Shown here one piece after another: positions 12,020 through 23,354 of a DNA stretch of 64,000 nt; within the stretch, counting starts at the first letter, position 1; every line of letters begins with the position of its first letter. Under the pieces are notes generated by a model. The model saw nothing but the letters and a program-made list of their open reading frames with translations, ran no database searches and was not told the DNA's origin. Source of the DNA: Rheum nobile (taxonomy: Eukaryota > Streptophyta > Magnoliopsida > Caryophyllales > Polygonaceae); the NCBI GenBank assembly GCA_027886185.1, contig WOAB01000869.1:1488001-1552000 (forward strand), in the 5' to 3' direction. The position numbers were made by a program, and so were the translations under genes.

Positions 12020-13519
12020 ATGATTCCTGCAGCTGCAAGATCTCTTCTCTCCCACAATCTCAAATTCTCCTCTCTCCCCTTCAATCCTTCCTCCATAGCC
12101 ACTCCTCTCCTCCTCCACACCCTCACATTCCCCAAATTCACTCCCTTTTCCCCAAAACTCCACCCCCGCGTCAAAGCCCTAGCCACCCAAACCCTAAGCA
12201 ATGAGCAATCCCCTGCAAATCGCCCCAAGTCATCCCCAAACGTCGTCGAAATCCTCCAGGAAAGAGGACTACTCGAATCCGTCACCAGCGACAACCTGCG
12301 TTCGGTTTGCGCGGGGAATCATCCCCCGTTGAAGGTGTACTGTGGATTCGATCCGACCGCCGAGAGCCTCCACCTCGGGAATCTGCTTGGGATTATTGTG
12401 CTTTCGTGGTTTCAGAGATGCGGACACCAGGCTGTTGCTCTGATCGGCGGAGCCACTGGCCGGGTCGGGGATCCGTCCGGGAAGTCGTCGGAGCGGCCGG
12501 ATTTGGATTCCGAAACCCTAGACAAGAACACGAGAGGTATTGGCTCTATTCTGAACGGAATTCTCGGAAGATTTGCAGGTGAAGGCTCTTTTGTGATTCT
12601 GAATAACTACGATTGGTGGAAAGACGTTAGCTTGCTTGATTTTCTGAAAGATGTTGGTAGATTTGCTAGGGTTGGGGCAATGATGTCGAAAGAGAGTGTT
12701 AAAAAGAGGCTTGAATCAGAGCAAGGCATGAGCTACACTGAATTCACATACCAACTCCTGCAGGGGTATGATTTTGTTCATCTCTTCAAAATCCATGGTG
12801 TCAATGTTCAGATTGGTGGGAGCGATCAATGGGGCAATATAACCGTCGGAACCGAGCTGATTCGAAAGATTCTGCAGGCAGAAGAAGGAGCTTATGGATT
12901 GACCTTTCCACTTCTTCTGAAGAGTGATGGAACTAAGTTTGGAAAATCTGAGGAGGGTGCAATTTGGCTTTCACCCACAATGCTGTCACCATACAAATTC
13001 TTCCAGTACTTTTTTTCGGTCCCTGATTCGGATGTTGTTCGGTTTCTAAGGATTTTAACTTTTATGTCCATGGATGAGATAGAAGAGATAGAGATGGGAA
13101 TGAAAAGGGCGGGATATTTGCCTAACTCTGCTCAACGTAAGCTTGCAGAGGAAGTGACTCGGTTTGTTCATGGAGAAGAAGGATTGGAAGAGGCGATCAA
13201 GGCGACTGAGGCGTTAAAGCCGGGTACTGAGACCAAATTGGATTGGAAGACAATTGAGGGGATAGCTGAAGACGTACCGTCTTGCTGTTTGGGTTATGAT
13301 GAAGTGATTGATGTTTCGGTTGTTGATCTGTCGGTTTTGACGGGTTTGTTTGATAGTAAGTCGGCTGTTCGTCGGTTGTTGAAGCAGGGAGGGTTGTATT
13401 TGAATAATTGCAGGGTTGATGGTGAAGGGAAGAGGATTGAAGCAGAGGATATTGTGGATGGGAAGGTTATCTTGTTGTCTGCAGGGAAGAAGAACAAGAT
13501 GGTTGTGAGGGTATCTTGA
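12020..13519 (+). CDS. Tyrosine--tRNA ligase, chloroplastic/mitochondrial (intronless)
   Basis: Charges organellar tRNA-Tyr with tyrosine for translation in plastids and mitochondria. The 499-residue protein is of bacterial TyrRS type. Residues 1 to about 65 are rich in Ser, Pro, Leu and basic residues and lack early acids, as in an organelle transit peptide. The class I signatures are present: HLGN at 118-121 (the HIGH position), GGSDQWGN at 266-273 (tyrosine/adenylate site) and KFGKS at 306-310 (the KMSKS position). An S4-like RNA-binding region occupies roughly 430-499. The ATG at 12020 is chosen because it opens the transit peptide; an upstream in-frame TTG is not a plant start. No intron is needed, and no stop or frameshift is seen. 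The gene is divergent from COG3. Confidence 0.95.
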   Translation: MIPAAARSLLSHNLKFSSLPFNPSSIATPLLLHTLTFPKFTPFSPKLHPRVKALATQTLSNEQSPANRPKSSPNVVEILQERGLLESVTSDNLRSVCAGNHPPLKVYCGFDPTAESLHLGNLLGIIVLSWFQRCGHQAVALIGGATGRVGDPSGKSSERPDLDSETLDKNTRGIGSILNGILGRFAGEGSFVILNNYDWWKDVSLLDFLKDVGRFARVGAMMSKESVKKRLESEQGMSYTEFTYQLLQGYDFVHLFKIHGVNVQIGGSDQWGNITVGTELIRKILQAEEGAYGLTFPLLLKSDGTKFGKSEEGAIWLSPTMLSPYKFFQYFFSVPDSDVVRFLRILTFMSMDEIEEIEMGMKRAGYLPNSAQRKLAEEVTRFVHGEEGLEEAIKATEALKPGTETKLDWKTIEGIAEDVPSCCLGYDEVIDVSVVDLSVLTGLFDSKSAVRRLLKQGGLYLNNCRVDGEGKRIEAEDIVDGKVILLSAGKKNKMVVRVS

Positions 13520-14652
13520 TTTATGCTTGTTTACAACTGAGGAAATTGATTCATTTGCTACAGAGTATCTTCTGCATAAGGGAAAAAAGATGTTGGGTCG
13601 TCAGTTTTGACACTGAATCTAAATTTAGTGATTACACAAGAAGTCAATAACTGTCAATTGATTCAGTGCTTTGTTCTTTGTTAACGAGTGAGATTATGAT
13701 GTGCAGGTTCTGCTTGGTAAATACCTATTGCTGTTCTGAAATTCACTTCTTTGATTGATGGATGATAAATGTTAAAAATAAAATTAGCTTATTGTTTGGT
13801 ATGCTTTTGTGACGAAAGAGACGAGAGAGTTGAGTGTATTGGTATGCTTTCGTAACGAAAGAGTTGAATGTAATTTATTTTAGAATGATCCATACCTTAT
13901 CGTTTCCATTGGAATCAATTTATTCTTATGAATTGGAATGAACCATTCCAAAGAATTAAACTGATTCCATTTTTTTCCAAACCAAACACAAATACTGGAA
14001 TAAGCAATTTCGATTCCGATTCCTCACTCCCTGGAATGAGCAATTCCGATTCCGATTCCTCACTCCCTTGGAATCAACTCATTCCGATTCCGATTCCTCA
14101 CTCCCTTGGAATCAAACCAAACAGGGCCTTAGTTTCTAGTGATGTCATGCACATGAGTCTCGTGACTATAAATATATGATCATGAACAAGTAATCTACAA
14201 AGCAACAGCCATATGTTGGAAACACAAAAACCTAAACAAAGGCCAGCTGAATGAGCAACAAAACCTCCATTTCAAATCAAGCTAGTGAAAAACACACGAA
14301 GAAATTGGCAAACAAAAATGATGAATTGCCAATTCACTTGAATTGTAGTCATTCAGTTAAAGAGGGAAAAGACATACAAGATGAGAGATTCATATTTTTG
14401 CCTCTTTCAATTACACACCTAATTTCACTCGGGAACAAGTCATCAGCAACCACAAGTGGAAAATCAGTCTACCCAAGCATACTTGGTCAGAAAAAGAAGC
14501 TCGGAGACAAGCCCGTCTAGGAATAGAGTATCTTGATAAACAAAAAACCATTCTTTCACAAAGAGCATTTACGCTGCAAGCCTGCAATAAGCAGCATGGA
14601 TCTTTTAGCCACCTAGAGGACTGACTATTACTTGAAACTCAGGTGCAAGTGG
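13520..14652. other. Gap between convergent TyrRS and WAV2-like genes
   Basis: Holds the 3' UTRs of both genes and a repeat-rich block at about 13790-14120. That block begins near TTTGGTATGCTT and ends near CAAACCAAACAGGGCC, a style common at MITE ends, but I could not define matching target duplications. No gene is supported. Confidence 0.5.
13998..14116. repeat. Tandem repeat, three copies of about 38 bp
   Basis: Three consecutive copies share the core TTCCGATTCCTCACTCCC followed by TGGAAT. A looser two-copy repeat (TTGGTATGCTTT with ACGAAAGAG) precedes it at about 13795-13870. Both sit in the putative MITE-like block. Confidence 0.75.
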
Positions 14653-17600
14653 TCACCTTGAATCAGAATCTGAAGACACAAATGCAAGAAATCAAGTGGC
14701 GCATCAATGCTAATTGCTAAGCAAGAACATATAAAACAAATCACATTCAAGAAGTTGGCTACACAGAGAAGAGAACATAGGTATTGGGCCATTCTGTTCA
14801 AATAACAAACCGTGTATCATAGTTAAGAAAACAAGAAAATTAAACAGAATGGAAGTTACCATCGTTTCTTAATGCAGATTCTTGATGTTTCTTCTCAACA
14901 ACATAGTCTATAATAAACTGCTGCACTGTCCTCCAATAAGGGTCTCCGCCAGATAGCCATGTATCCATGTGCATGCCATTGGGAAATTCAACAAAAATAC
15001 TATGTTTGTTACGCGCAGCAGCTTTTACATACAACATTTTCATGTGATATGGTGGAACCATCTCATCTTGCAGTCCTGAAAGGAAGAGTATTGGTTGTCT
15101 GATCTGAAACAAGGTAAGATGAGCGATATTATACTAACTTGCAAATAATCCATACTTCATGTACTAAAAAGTGTTTCATACCTGGCCAACAATATCAATT
15201 GTGCTCCAGGGCGAACGTACAGCACAGTTAAGAACCTTGAGGCCTTTCGAGCCACTTCCACCAATAAACCACTTAAGAAAGGGTAACAGAACTCCTGCCA
15301 TGTCTAAGATAGAAGTGAAAGTGTTCTCCAAGATCAAGGCAGCAACCTGAGGTTCAACACAAAGATAAAGATTAAGATTGACATTGGATTTCAGTAGCCC
15401 AAAATAGTTTCAGTTTCATTGACAAGTTCTGTTATTATGACCAAGCAGTAAACAAGCAAAATAGCAGGAATCTACGATAGAAAAGGTATGATGAAAGAGA
15501 AAGGCAAAATGGGAGAGAAATGCAAAGGGCAGAGTCAATGGACGCCTGGACAGTATTAGAAAGATGCTAGAGGAGGTGGAGTTCAGTGAAATGTTTCAAT
15601 AACAATAATAAAGAAAATGCTGCATTTCAAAAAAAAATGTTGGAACCATACATATGTTAATGTAGATTTCCTAATATACCGCAGATGCAATGCAGGGATC
15701 AAGGGTGTGGACAAAACGACATCTTGTCAGCAAATTTTTACCCAATCAATCACCTTATCAGTTAACTTATTAGACCTTATAAGTTATAAGCAAAAAGCAG
15801 CATATCTGGATAGCATGCCATGATGCAATGCAGGGATCAAGGGTGTGGACAAAACGACATCTTGTCAGCAATTTTTTACCCAATCAATCACCTTATCAGT
15901 TAACTTATTAGACCTTATAAGCAAAAAGCAGCATATCTGGATAGCATGCCATGACAGACACACCCAATGATATTAACATACGATCTATTGTCTTCCTTTT
16001 ACCATGAACCGTAAGACCTTTAAGGGAAAGAAAACATGGATAGAACTTAAAAGGCTGACCTTGTCAGGATTGTTCTTGGTAAGCACGGATCCAACTGCAC
16101 CACCAAGTGACCTTCCAAAGACAATTATCTGGGAAGTATCTATATCAGTTCTCTGCATAAGATGATCCAATGCCGCCTAAATAAAACAAAAGATTCAAAG
16201 TTAATCATAATACATATTCCCGGAACAAAAATTAAAAAATTAGCAATAGTGTGAGACTGCAAACCTGGGCATCTTTTGTGATCCCAGGTTGAGAGGGATA
16301 ACCCTCACTTGCACCATAGCTATTGATAACAACTTAAATGAGAAATCATTTCAAACAAAAATATAACTGAAGATCCCAAACCACAATATTTATGACAAGT
16401 ATAAGGCATACCCTCTGTAGGAAAGCATAAAAAAATTGCAGTTCAACTTCTGCAACATAATCCGAACCATTTCAAGACGGTGAGCAATATCTGCACGGAT
16501 CTAGTAAAGGGTTGCACAAGAAATTAAACAAACTTAAGCAACATGTAACAAAGGATGGAAAACAATGCTAACAACCAAATATAAAGCTGGAAATGTCAAC
16601 ACAACAAAAGGATACTGCCCGCATTTTCTTGGAAAAACAGAATAGTTGGACCTACAAAAGAGCAATATACTTTATCTCAAAATTCACCTCAATTATGATT
16701 TTAAAAAAAATTATCAAGCTTTTAAACAGTTGATGGAAATAACAAGCATATATATTAAAATGATAACACAGCTTATAAACAATACTAGATCCACAAGACG
16801 AAAGACCTTCGACCAACAATGCATTGCATTGAAAATGGAATTGCATTCATGAGAATAAGCAAGCAAATTTCATTGTCATAAACATCTTTATCCCATGGAA
16901 ATGAAAACAAAACGCTAGGGTCCCAAAGCCCCAAAACAGCTGAATTCTTTATAGAGATCATATGAGCCCGTTTAGTTAGTTTGATGATGTGGCAATTAGG
17001 CTTAACTATGGTTAGTTGGCAGGTGGACGTTAGAAGTTTAGTTAGGTGCTTGAGTTAGCTATAACAACTTTTGTCCCATCATGTATATGACCTTGAATGT
17101 AAGCCGTTGTGTTTTCTTAATGAAAACAGATAAAAAACACAGAATTTTCATATTCTTCTCTCTGCTTTCCTAGTTCTTGCGTGAATTAGGATTTCTCATT
17201 CAGATAAATTTCTAGATTCTCATCACCACGAGCAAGTTTTCTGCATCCCATCCAATCCACATTCGTCAAAATTACTGATGTATGGGAGATACACTGTTTG
17301 GTACAGTTAAGTCGAAATCCAATCCACATTGTCAACTCTTCACTCTCCAGTCTCCAGTCATTACTTTTACTTCTGTTCTTATGAAGCTAAAATACTGACG
17401 CAAATGAGTAATCAATACACACAAACCATACTGTTCCTTCTCCTCACCGTAATCAAGCAATTCAGCATCAGGTGCGGAATCAATAAACAAAAATGTAGAA
17501 AACCGAGCCACAAAAGCGGTTAAAGAAAGCCGATCGGTCAAATTTTCCAGCTACTTGCAGACAGAAGACTCAAACATTCCAGAACCAAACCCTAATTCGA

Positions 17601-17989
17601 GATAGATTTTAGACGAAAAGAATTTGGACCATTCTAGGAGCTCAAACAGCCGAAACTCCCACAAGCGAACCCTAATTCAATCAAATCTCAGATATTCTAC
17701 ACAACATGAACGGATCGGGATAGGAAATCGATCAAAGACGGGGAGAGAGCTCACCTCGGTGGTCGGGAGAGTACCTGATAAACCAGGCATGGAGACGGAC
17801 GCCGTCAGAAGATCGAAGCCAGACGTCTTCGTAGATGAGGCGAAGGCGAGCAGGGGTGATGGGGTAGGACTTGGAGAGACCAGGCATCACCGGGACGTAG
17901 ACAAGCTTCTCTTGGAACGCCACCAGCAGCGCCACCCCAACCACGACGATGCCGCCGACGCCATAGATCAGCGCGCTCACGTACGACAT
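14653..17989 (-). CDS. WAV2: WAV2/Bem46-type alpha/beta hydrolase (ABHD13-like), 8 exons
   Basis: Membrane-anchored alpha/beta hydrolase. Arabidopsis WAV2 modulates root bending at the plasma membrane and endomembranes; the substrate is unknown. Exons: 17755-17989, 16616-16651, 16412-16490, 16265-16319, 16060-16176, 15182-15346, 14860-15103, 14653-14669, giving 315 residues. An N-terminal transmembrane helix spans about residues 7-25. The nucleophile elbow GRSLGG places Ser at about 158. Asp of LSGLQDE (about 242) and His of NGMHMD (about 274) complete a likely triad. All introns are GT-AG and phases agree. The last 17-bp exon is inferred from a good donor (GATG|GTAACT), a T-rich 190-bp intron and a CAG acceptor. 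Without that splice the frame runs to a TAA at 14840-14842, giving 316 residues. The start fits the conserved MSYVSAL beginning. Confidence 0.92.
15684..15953. repeat. Tandem duplication (about 138 bp) in a WAV2-like intron
   Basis: A block starting GATGCAATGCAGGGATCAAG at 15684 repeats from 15822. The second copy lacks about 8 bases around TTATAAGTTATAAGC. It lies in the intron between exons 5 and 6, with no effect on the reading frame. Confidence 0.9.
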
Positions 17990-18109
17990 CGATTGCCGGG
18001 CGATGGAGGGTAGAGATCGATTGTCAATGGAAAGATCGCAACACCGAGCTGGGGTTTATGCAAGATGCTTGTGTCATGGCAAATCTGATTTGTGATTTTA
18101 TATGATTTA

Positions 18110-18288
18110 TCTCAAAATCAAATAACAAATAAAAAATCATATAAGAGTTTGTTTGGTGTAAACTTTTATAAAGACTTTTTTTATACACAAATACTTATTC
18201 TCAAAATCAAATAACAAATAAAAAATCATATAAGAGTTTGTTTGGTGTAAACTTTTATAAAGATTTTTTTATACACAAATACTTATAT
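18110..18288. repeat. Tandem duplication (about 89 bp) including the left end of a MITE
   Basis: The block from CTCAAAATCAAATAAC to ACACAAATACTTA occurs twice in a row with very few differences. Each copy contains one GAGTTTGTTTGGTG terminal sequence, so one MITE end has been duplicated together with its flank. Confidence 0.85.
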
Positions 18289-18403
18289 AGTATAATAATG
18301 TTTGGAAAGAATAGTTATAAATGAATTTTAATGATAAATTGTGAAGAATTACTTGTATAAATTTCAGATAAAAACCATTTATAATGACTAATCAAACAAA
18401 CCC
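18234..18403. mobile_element. Tourist-like (PIF/Harbinger-type) MITE
   Basis: Begins GAGTTTGTTTGGTGT and ends AATCAAACAAACCC, an imperfect terminal inverted repeat. It is flanked by TAA at 18231-18233 and TAA at 18404-18406, the 3-bp target duplication typical of Tourist elements. It is about 170 bp and non-coding. Confidence 0.7.
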
Positions 18404-19197
18404 TAAGTTAAAAAATATAAAAGCGCAATATATATGTATTCTTCTTGTTTACAAAAATTAATTACATCTTGTAATATAATCTGTTTTATAAATTGTAAAT
18501 ATAACATCATATAATATCTTTAAAAATAGCAAATATAATCACAATAAAAATGTATTTTAAAAAAAGGTTGGTTATATATATTTTTCTTATAAAAATAATG
18601 TTTTTTGTTTGGTATTATGTACTTGTTTTGAATTCTATATAGATTTACATAATTAAACATTTTAGTAAGAATTTTAGTTACACACAATTGAAACTAAATG
18701 AACACATATTTTAAAATAATTTAAATACGTTAAAAATGAATATAATTACATACGCAAATGTATTTCACTACTTATTTTGTTGAACATGCAATAGAAAGTC
18801 TATGCACACAGAGGGGACCTAAGTGGAGGTTGTAGCCCCATTGAGATTTTTTTAAAATAGATAAAATAGTTTAGAATTTTTTTTAAACAAATTTTATATA
18901 GGATTTGTTATGCATAACTATAAAAAGTACTAAAAAAACACAAAATTTACCCAAATTTACAAACAATTCCTTCAATAAAAAATACATTATTTTCTCTATA
19001 GTTATCCTTATTTGTGTTAAAATTTTCAAAATTTGGGGTATATGGATTTGCAAATTTTGAAATCAATTTTTTATAAGATTTGTTGAAATTATGTAGTGAA
19101 AATAGTAAGTAATGATGAAAATTTGTGTAATTATTTGATCAATTTTGAGCAAAATTTAATTTAGGATTTCAATAAAGAGTTTATTGTTTTAAATAGG

Positions 19198-19295
19198 GAA
19201 TGTTTGTGTAAGGTAGGCGTAGACTTTGAAATTTGGATTGTGTGTAAGGTATAATGTAGACTTTGAAATTTGGATTTTGTGTAAGGTAGACGTTA
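19198..19295. repeat. Short tandem repeat, three copies of about 40 bp
   Basis: Repeated GTGTAAGGTA followed by TAGACTTTGAAATTTGGATT. A second, looser array of GATGAACACAC-type units follows at about 19640-19745. Confidence 0.65.
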
Positions 19296-21331
19296 GACTT
19301 TTTCTCTTCAGGATTTTAGCATCCATTGGACTAAAATCACGTGCATATCCTTGTGCACACATATTTAAAATATATGAACACACAAGACATTGATGTATCT
19401 ATGTTTGTAAATATTTTAGGAACATTATTTCACGAACACGTAAATGAAATTCTATGCACATATAGCTCAAACTAAATGTACACACAATGAATAGTTATTT
19501 CTACCTATGCAAATGTTTTTCAATGCTTATTTTTAAGAACACACAATTGAAACTCTATACACACATAGCTGAAAATAAATGAGCACATTCAAAATCATAG
19601 CGATATAATCCATCAATATTTATAGTTAACATAGTCAATCGTCTATTGATGAAAACACAAGTATCTATTGATGAACACACAATAATTTATTGACAAACAC
19701 ACATGCATCTTTTGATGAACACATAAGCATATTTTGATGAACACAGACATTTATAGTTGATATAGTGAAGATCGTAGTCAAATTCATTGTCTTACATCAT
19801 AATCGACGTTATACTGAAAAAAATGGTCATTATTGCATACTTTTTTACACCAACCATAGTACTTAGTTTTCAACATTTCTATACACAATCATTTCATTTT
19901 GTTAGCGAATCTTCGAAAATCTGACACAGAGACCATGATGAAGAAATAAAATCATATTGTCAATGTATTTGTGCTGAGGATTATGAAAATTGAGGGTTTA
20001 TTTAACTAACTAAGTTGTATACCCTAGTATATCAAGGTCTGCAGGTAAGAGATCTCTTCACAACCTATTGAAATGACAAATATTATTGTATCCACCAAAC
20101 AATGAAGCATGAATTGTATCAATAAATACATAATCAATCCAATTGTAAACCATATGGAAGCTTCTTCGCCTGATAATATTGATTGTTCCAGAAGGCTGTG
20201 GACACTACACATGAAGTTTCTTAAACATTTTTTTAGGATGAAGCCTTACCAATAATTACGTATAGAATTTGTTATACATATTTAAAAAAATACTATTTCG
20301 CATGCACTGATGAATAGCAACAAAAGAATAATGACCAATATTCAAACCCCTACAATCCTCTGCAAAGGCAAGAGCATACACATAGATAAGAGGAGAAACG
20401 ATCGGTGATTGTATGATATACTTGATGCAACTGCTAAGTCTAGTCATGCAAATAATATAAGATTATGATAATCTTTACATCAAGATGCTTTCAAGGCACC
20501 ATCTTTCCATGCCCGGATGAAATCAAGATAAAAAGTTCAAACCTGACATGTGGCTCCACATATATGTTCAACTTCCTTTGTTTCATCCATTTGACATCAT
20601 AAATAACAAAAAATAGTAATATAAGCCATAGTGGAAGGCTATTTTCACAAACATGAGGTGTACATATTCAATCAACACAAACAACAACAATTCTAGACTT
20701 ATTATTCTCTTCATTTCATCATCATATATTTATGAACATAAATATAAATAAGTTACAATTCTCATAGACAACAATACTACATTTGAGTAATGAATATAAA
20801 GTACATACCTTTCTCCACAATGCCCCTAGAGAACTCTTCGAGAGTAAGAGACACATATAGATCATTGGCCCAAATGTTGCATCCATCAACAACACGAGCA
20901 AAAGGTATCTTCCTGAGGGGAATCCACCTTGATCAAATCAAGAGATTTTATGCTACGGACCAAATAAAATCCAAATCCAATAACACGCTTCAGAGAGGTA
21001 AGGATATTCTATACTTCTGTAGTCAAAGCAGCAAAATTAATTTCAACTACAACATTCACACCGGATAAAGTTAATTCAACTGCAACATAAGCTTTAGTGA
21101 GTGCTTGCAATTGGTGTGATTCAAGTTCAATCCCAAAAAAAAGGTTTATCAAACAGTCTCTGAAGCAACTAAAGCCTTCAGTTCAGACTCAACTTTTTAG
21201 TTGTAGATCATTTATGTCAGCAATCTGCAGAAATTTGAATAAATTGAATCATTCAGTCACTTACCCAGTTTGGTTAGCCCGCTCACATGGGAAAATTACC
21301 TAAACCAAAATGTGATTAGCATAGATCGCCA

Positions 21332-23205
21332 ATGGATAAACAATTTGGTAGTATGTGTGATGTGATTGAGAATAGTCTCCCAATTTTAGAGGATAAGCTT
21401 TCAACGGGTGAACTACTGAAACAATTGCTTGCTCCATTTCTGAATATACTGAATGTTTTAAATGATTGTGTTGGTAAATCTGGAGAATGGAAGGAATTAT
21501 ATGACATGCTTATTAGGAAAAAGTGTTTTGTTGTTCACATAATTCTTACTCATCATGAGGGCATTATTGGATATATGGATCGTGATTAACAATGGTTATC
21601 CCAAAACCATCATCTATTTTCTCACAAGTCCAAGATGATACTAATCCAATAAATGTATGTTGAGGATCACCCAAATCTGGTCTTTCCACCTATACATATT
21701 GATAGGTTGCAGTTGTTCGATCAGTCAATTGAAAAAATTTCATGCAAGGTGAATTTCAATGGGAGATTGAATATTCAATTTAAAGATAAGACTCTTTGAG
21801 GTTTTGGAATTGCTAAAGAGTGGATTGTTATTACAGCTAAGCAACTCTTTATAAGGCTTGTGGCCCAAATCAGAGGTTTCTACCTATGAATCAGTTGTTA
21901 TGTTTGATTACTTCATGTTGTTTGGAATTCTTATATCACTAGCCATTAATACAAAATTCAATTAGTAATACGCTTTGATATGGTATTTTTCCACTATCTG
22001 CAAGCAAATTTTCCAATCACTCTTGAAGATATGAAAGAAACCAATCAGGAATTATATAGAAGCTACAAACAAATCTTGAACATGGATTCTGAAGAGCTTG
22101 TTGAATCGAGTCTGAAATTCTTGGGACAAAGTGATGGCTTACCCCTTTGTGATGGGGGAGAGGATATGGAAGTAACTGTTGAAAATAGAGATTCGTACGT
22201 GCAGTATAATATTAGTCACAAATTTGGGATCATTAAGGTAGTTATTAAGATAAAATTTCTACTATTTCCTTGTATATATTCTTATGAAATCTTATATTGT
22301 AAAACCTTTATATTGAGCCCTTTAGAGGCATAACATAACAGAGCAGCGAAATTTCCCCAAATCACATTCGTTTCATGGTATCGAAGTAGGGATACGAACC
22401 CTGAAATTTTTGGTCCACCCTCTCATTCTGCCTCTCATTTTTCCGGAGCAGCACTCCGCCTCTCATTTTTTCGGAGTAGTTCATGGCTGACTCTGGCGTG
22501 ACCATCGAAGACGGCATCATCGATGTCTCGTAGGGCGATACGACTCGGCCCAAGCGTCCGAACACCGGCAGAGGCCGTAGACATGGAAGAGTATTAAGAT
22601 AGAGTTATATTATTTCCTTGTATATCTTGTAGATAGATATATTCTTATGAGATCTTATCTTGTAAAGTCTTTATATTAAGCCTATTAGAGGCATAAAAGA
22701 GCAGACAAAATTTTTCCAAATCACATTTGTTTCAGCGGTTAACGGTTTCAGTCAAGATTTTAGCCGTGTATTTTCTGGATTTCGCAACAATTTGTCACCT
22801 CTAGGTAGCATCATATTCTTTCGTCATTTGACTCATCATGATTTTGATAAACTGTTGGCTGGAGACGAGACAAATTTATCCATTGAAGATTGAAAAGCAA
22901 ATACATTATATGAAAAAAATAAAGAAAAGGATCCCCAAATATCTTGGTTGTTGGAGGTACGTTCTCTTCATCCCTCCTTCATTAACAATTATTACATGTT
23001 ATTGTCTTCAAAATTTTCAAAGGTCCGTTATTCTCACAAGGAAAAAGGGTGATGTTCAACATTTAGGGGCTAGTGTTTTTAGGCTGAATTCTTATGCCCA
23101 AATTCAGATTGATATGGTGGGATTAGGGGATTTAATGTGTGATTCCACTGGTGTTTCGTTTAAGCATTTAGGAGCTAAGAAAGTATTGTGGTGTTTCGTT
23201 TAAGC
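21332..23205 (+). pseudogene. UPL5-like HECT E3 ubiquitin ligase pseudogene, unit A (longest copy)
   Basis: HECT ligases pass ubiquitin from an E2 through a catalytic Cys to substrates. The segment resembles the C-terminal half of UPL5-type proteins. An upstream helical region lies at 21332-21590 and decayed N-lobe pieces at 21590-21960 (IHIDRLQLFDQS, then the region before TYESV). A better preserved block at 21990-22242 reads ITLEDMKETNQELYRSYKQI, then LPLCDGGEDMEVTVENRDSY. The next block, from 22735, reads NGFRQDFSRVFSG and continues to the LSIED region. Several stops and frame changes occur, and a TRIM at 22243-22734 splits the frame. No intact catalytic Cys end was found, so it cannot be an active ligase. 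It is the source or oldest member of a three-unit tandem array. Confidence 0.75.
22243..22734 (+). mobile_element. TRIM retrotransposon, copy A
   Basis: Two short LTRs, 22243-22375 and 22592-22734, both start TATTAAGATA and end GTTTCA. They bracket an internal region of about 216 bp. Immediately after the left LTR is TGGTATCGAAGTAGG, close to the Met-tRNA primer-binding site TGGTATCAGAGC. Purine-rich GGAAGAG precedes the right LTR. An internal ATG at 22483 opens a gag-like mini-ORF (MADSGVTIED). GTAGT precedes and GCGGT follows; copies B and C have GCAGT/GCGGT, fitting a 5-bp target duplication. No polymerase domain is present, as in all TRIMs. It lies inside HECT coding sequence. Confidence 0.8.
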
Positions 23206-23354
23206 AATACAAGGTTACATGTCAAAAAGTGACCCAACTTAGGATTTGTTTAATAGTGATATTTATAAAGATCTTTTGTATAAATAGTTAAAAAATAGTT
23301 TTGGGTAAAAACTAAAAAGAGTGTTTGGTAAAAAAATATTTTACCAAACACTCT
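23206..23354. mobile_element. Truncated Tourist-like MITE ending in a palindromic unit junction (A/B)
   Basis: The MITE left end follows a TTA at 23239-23241 and starts GGATTTGTTTAATAGTG at 23242. It breaks off at a 35-bp near-perfect palindrome, 23319-23353 (GAGTGTTTGGTAAAA paired with TTTTACCAAACACTC). HECT sequence (TTGAAGATATG) resumes at once. The complete MITE is at 39883-40130. Confidence 0.75.

Larger units (their letters stand above)
17990..21331. other. AT-rich intergenic region with MITE and short tandem repeats
   Basis: Upstream flank of the WAV2-like gene, followed by AT-rich DNA. It holds a Tourist-like MITE (18234-18403) and short tandem repeats near 19.2 and 19.7 kb. On the minus strand an exon-like piece at about 20809-20920 reads FARVVDGCNIWANDLYV and ends at a GTATGT donor; I do not recognise it and found no partner exon. 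Nothing else is supported. Confidence 0.5.

Noticed and set aside
12307..12582. Plus-strand open frame within TyrRS
   Set aside because: Out-of-frame shadow of the synthetase coding sequence; no independent signals.
12020..13519. Bacterial contamination or recent transfer for the intronless TyrRS
   Set aside because: It has a transit peptide, plant codon use and plant neighbours; organellar TyrRS genes are bacterial-type by ancestry.
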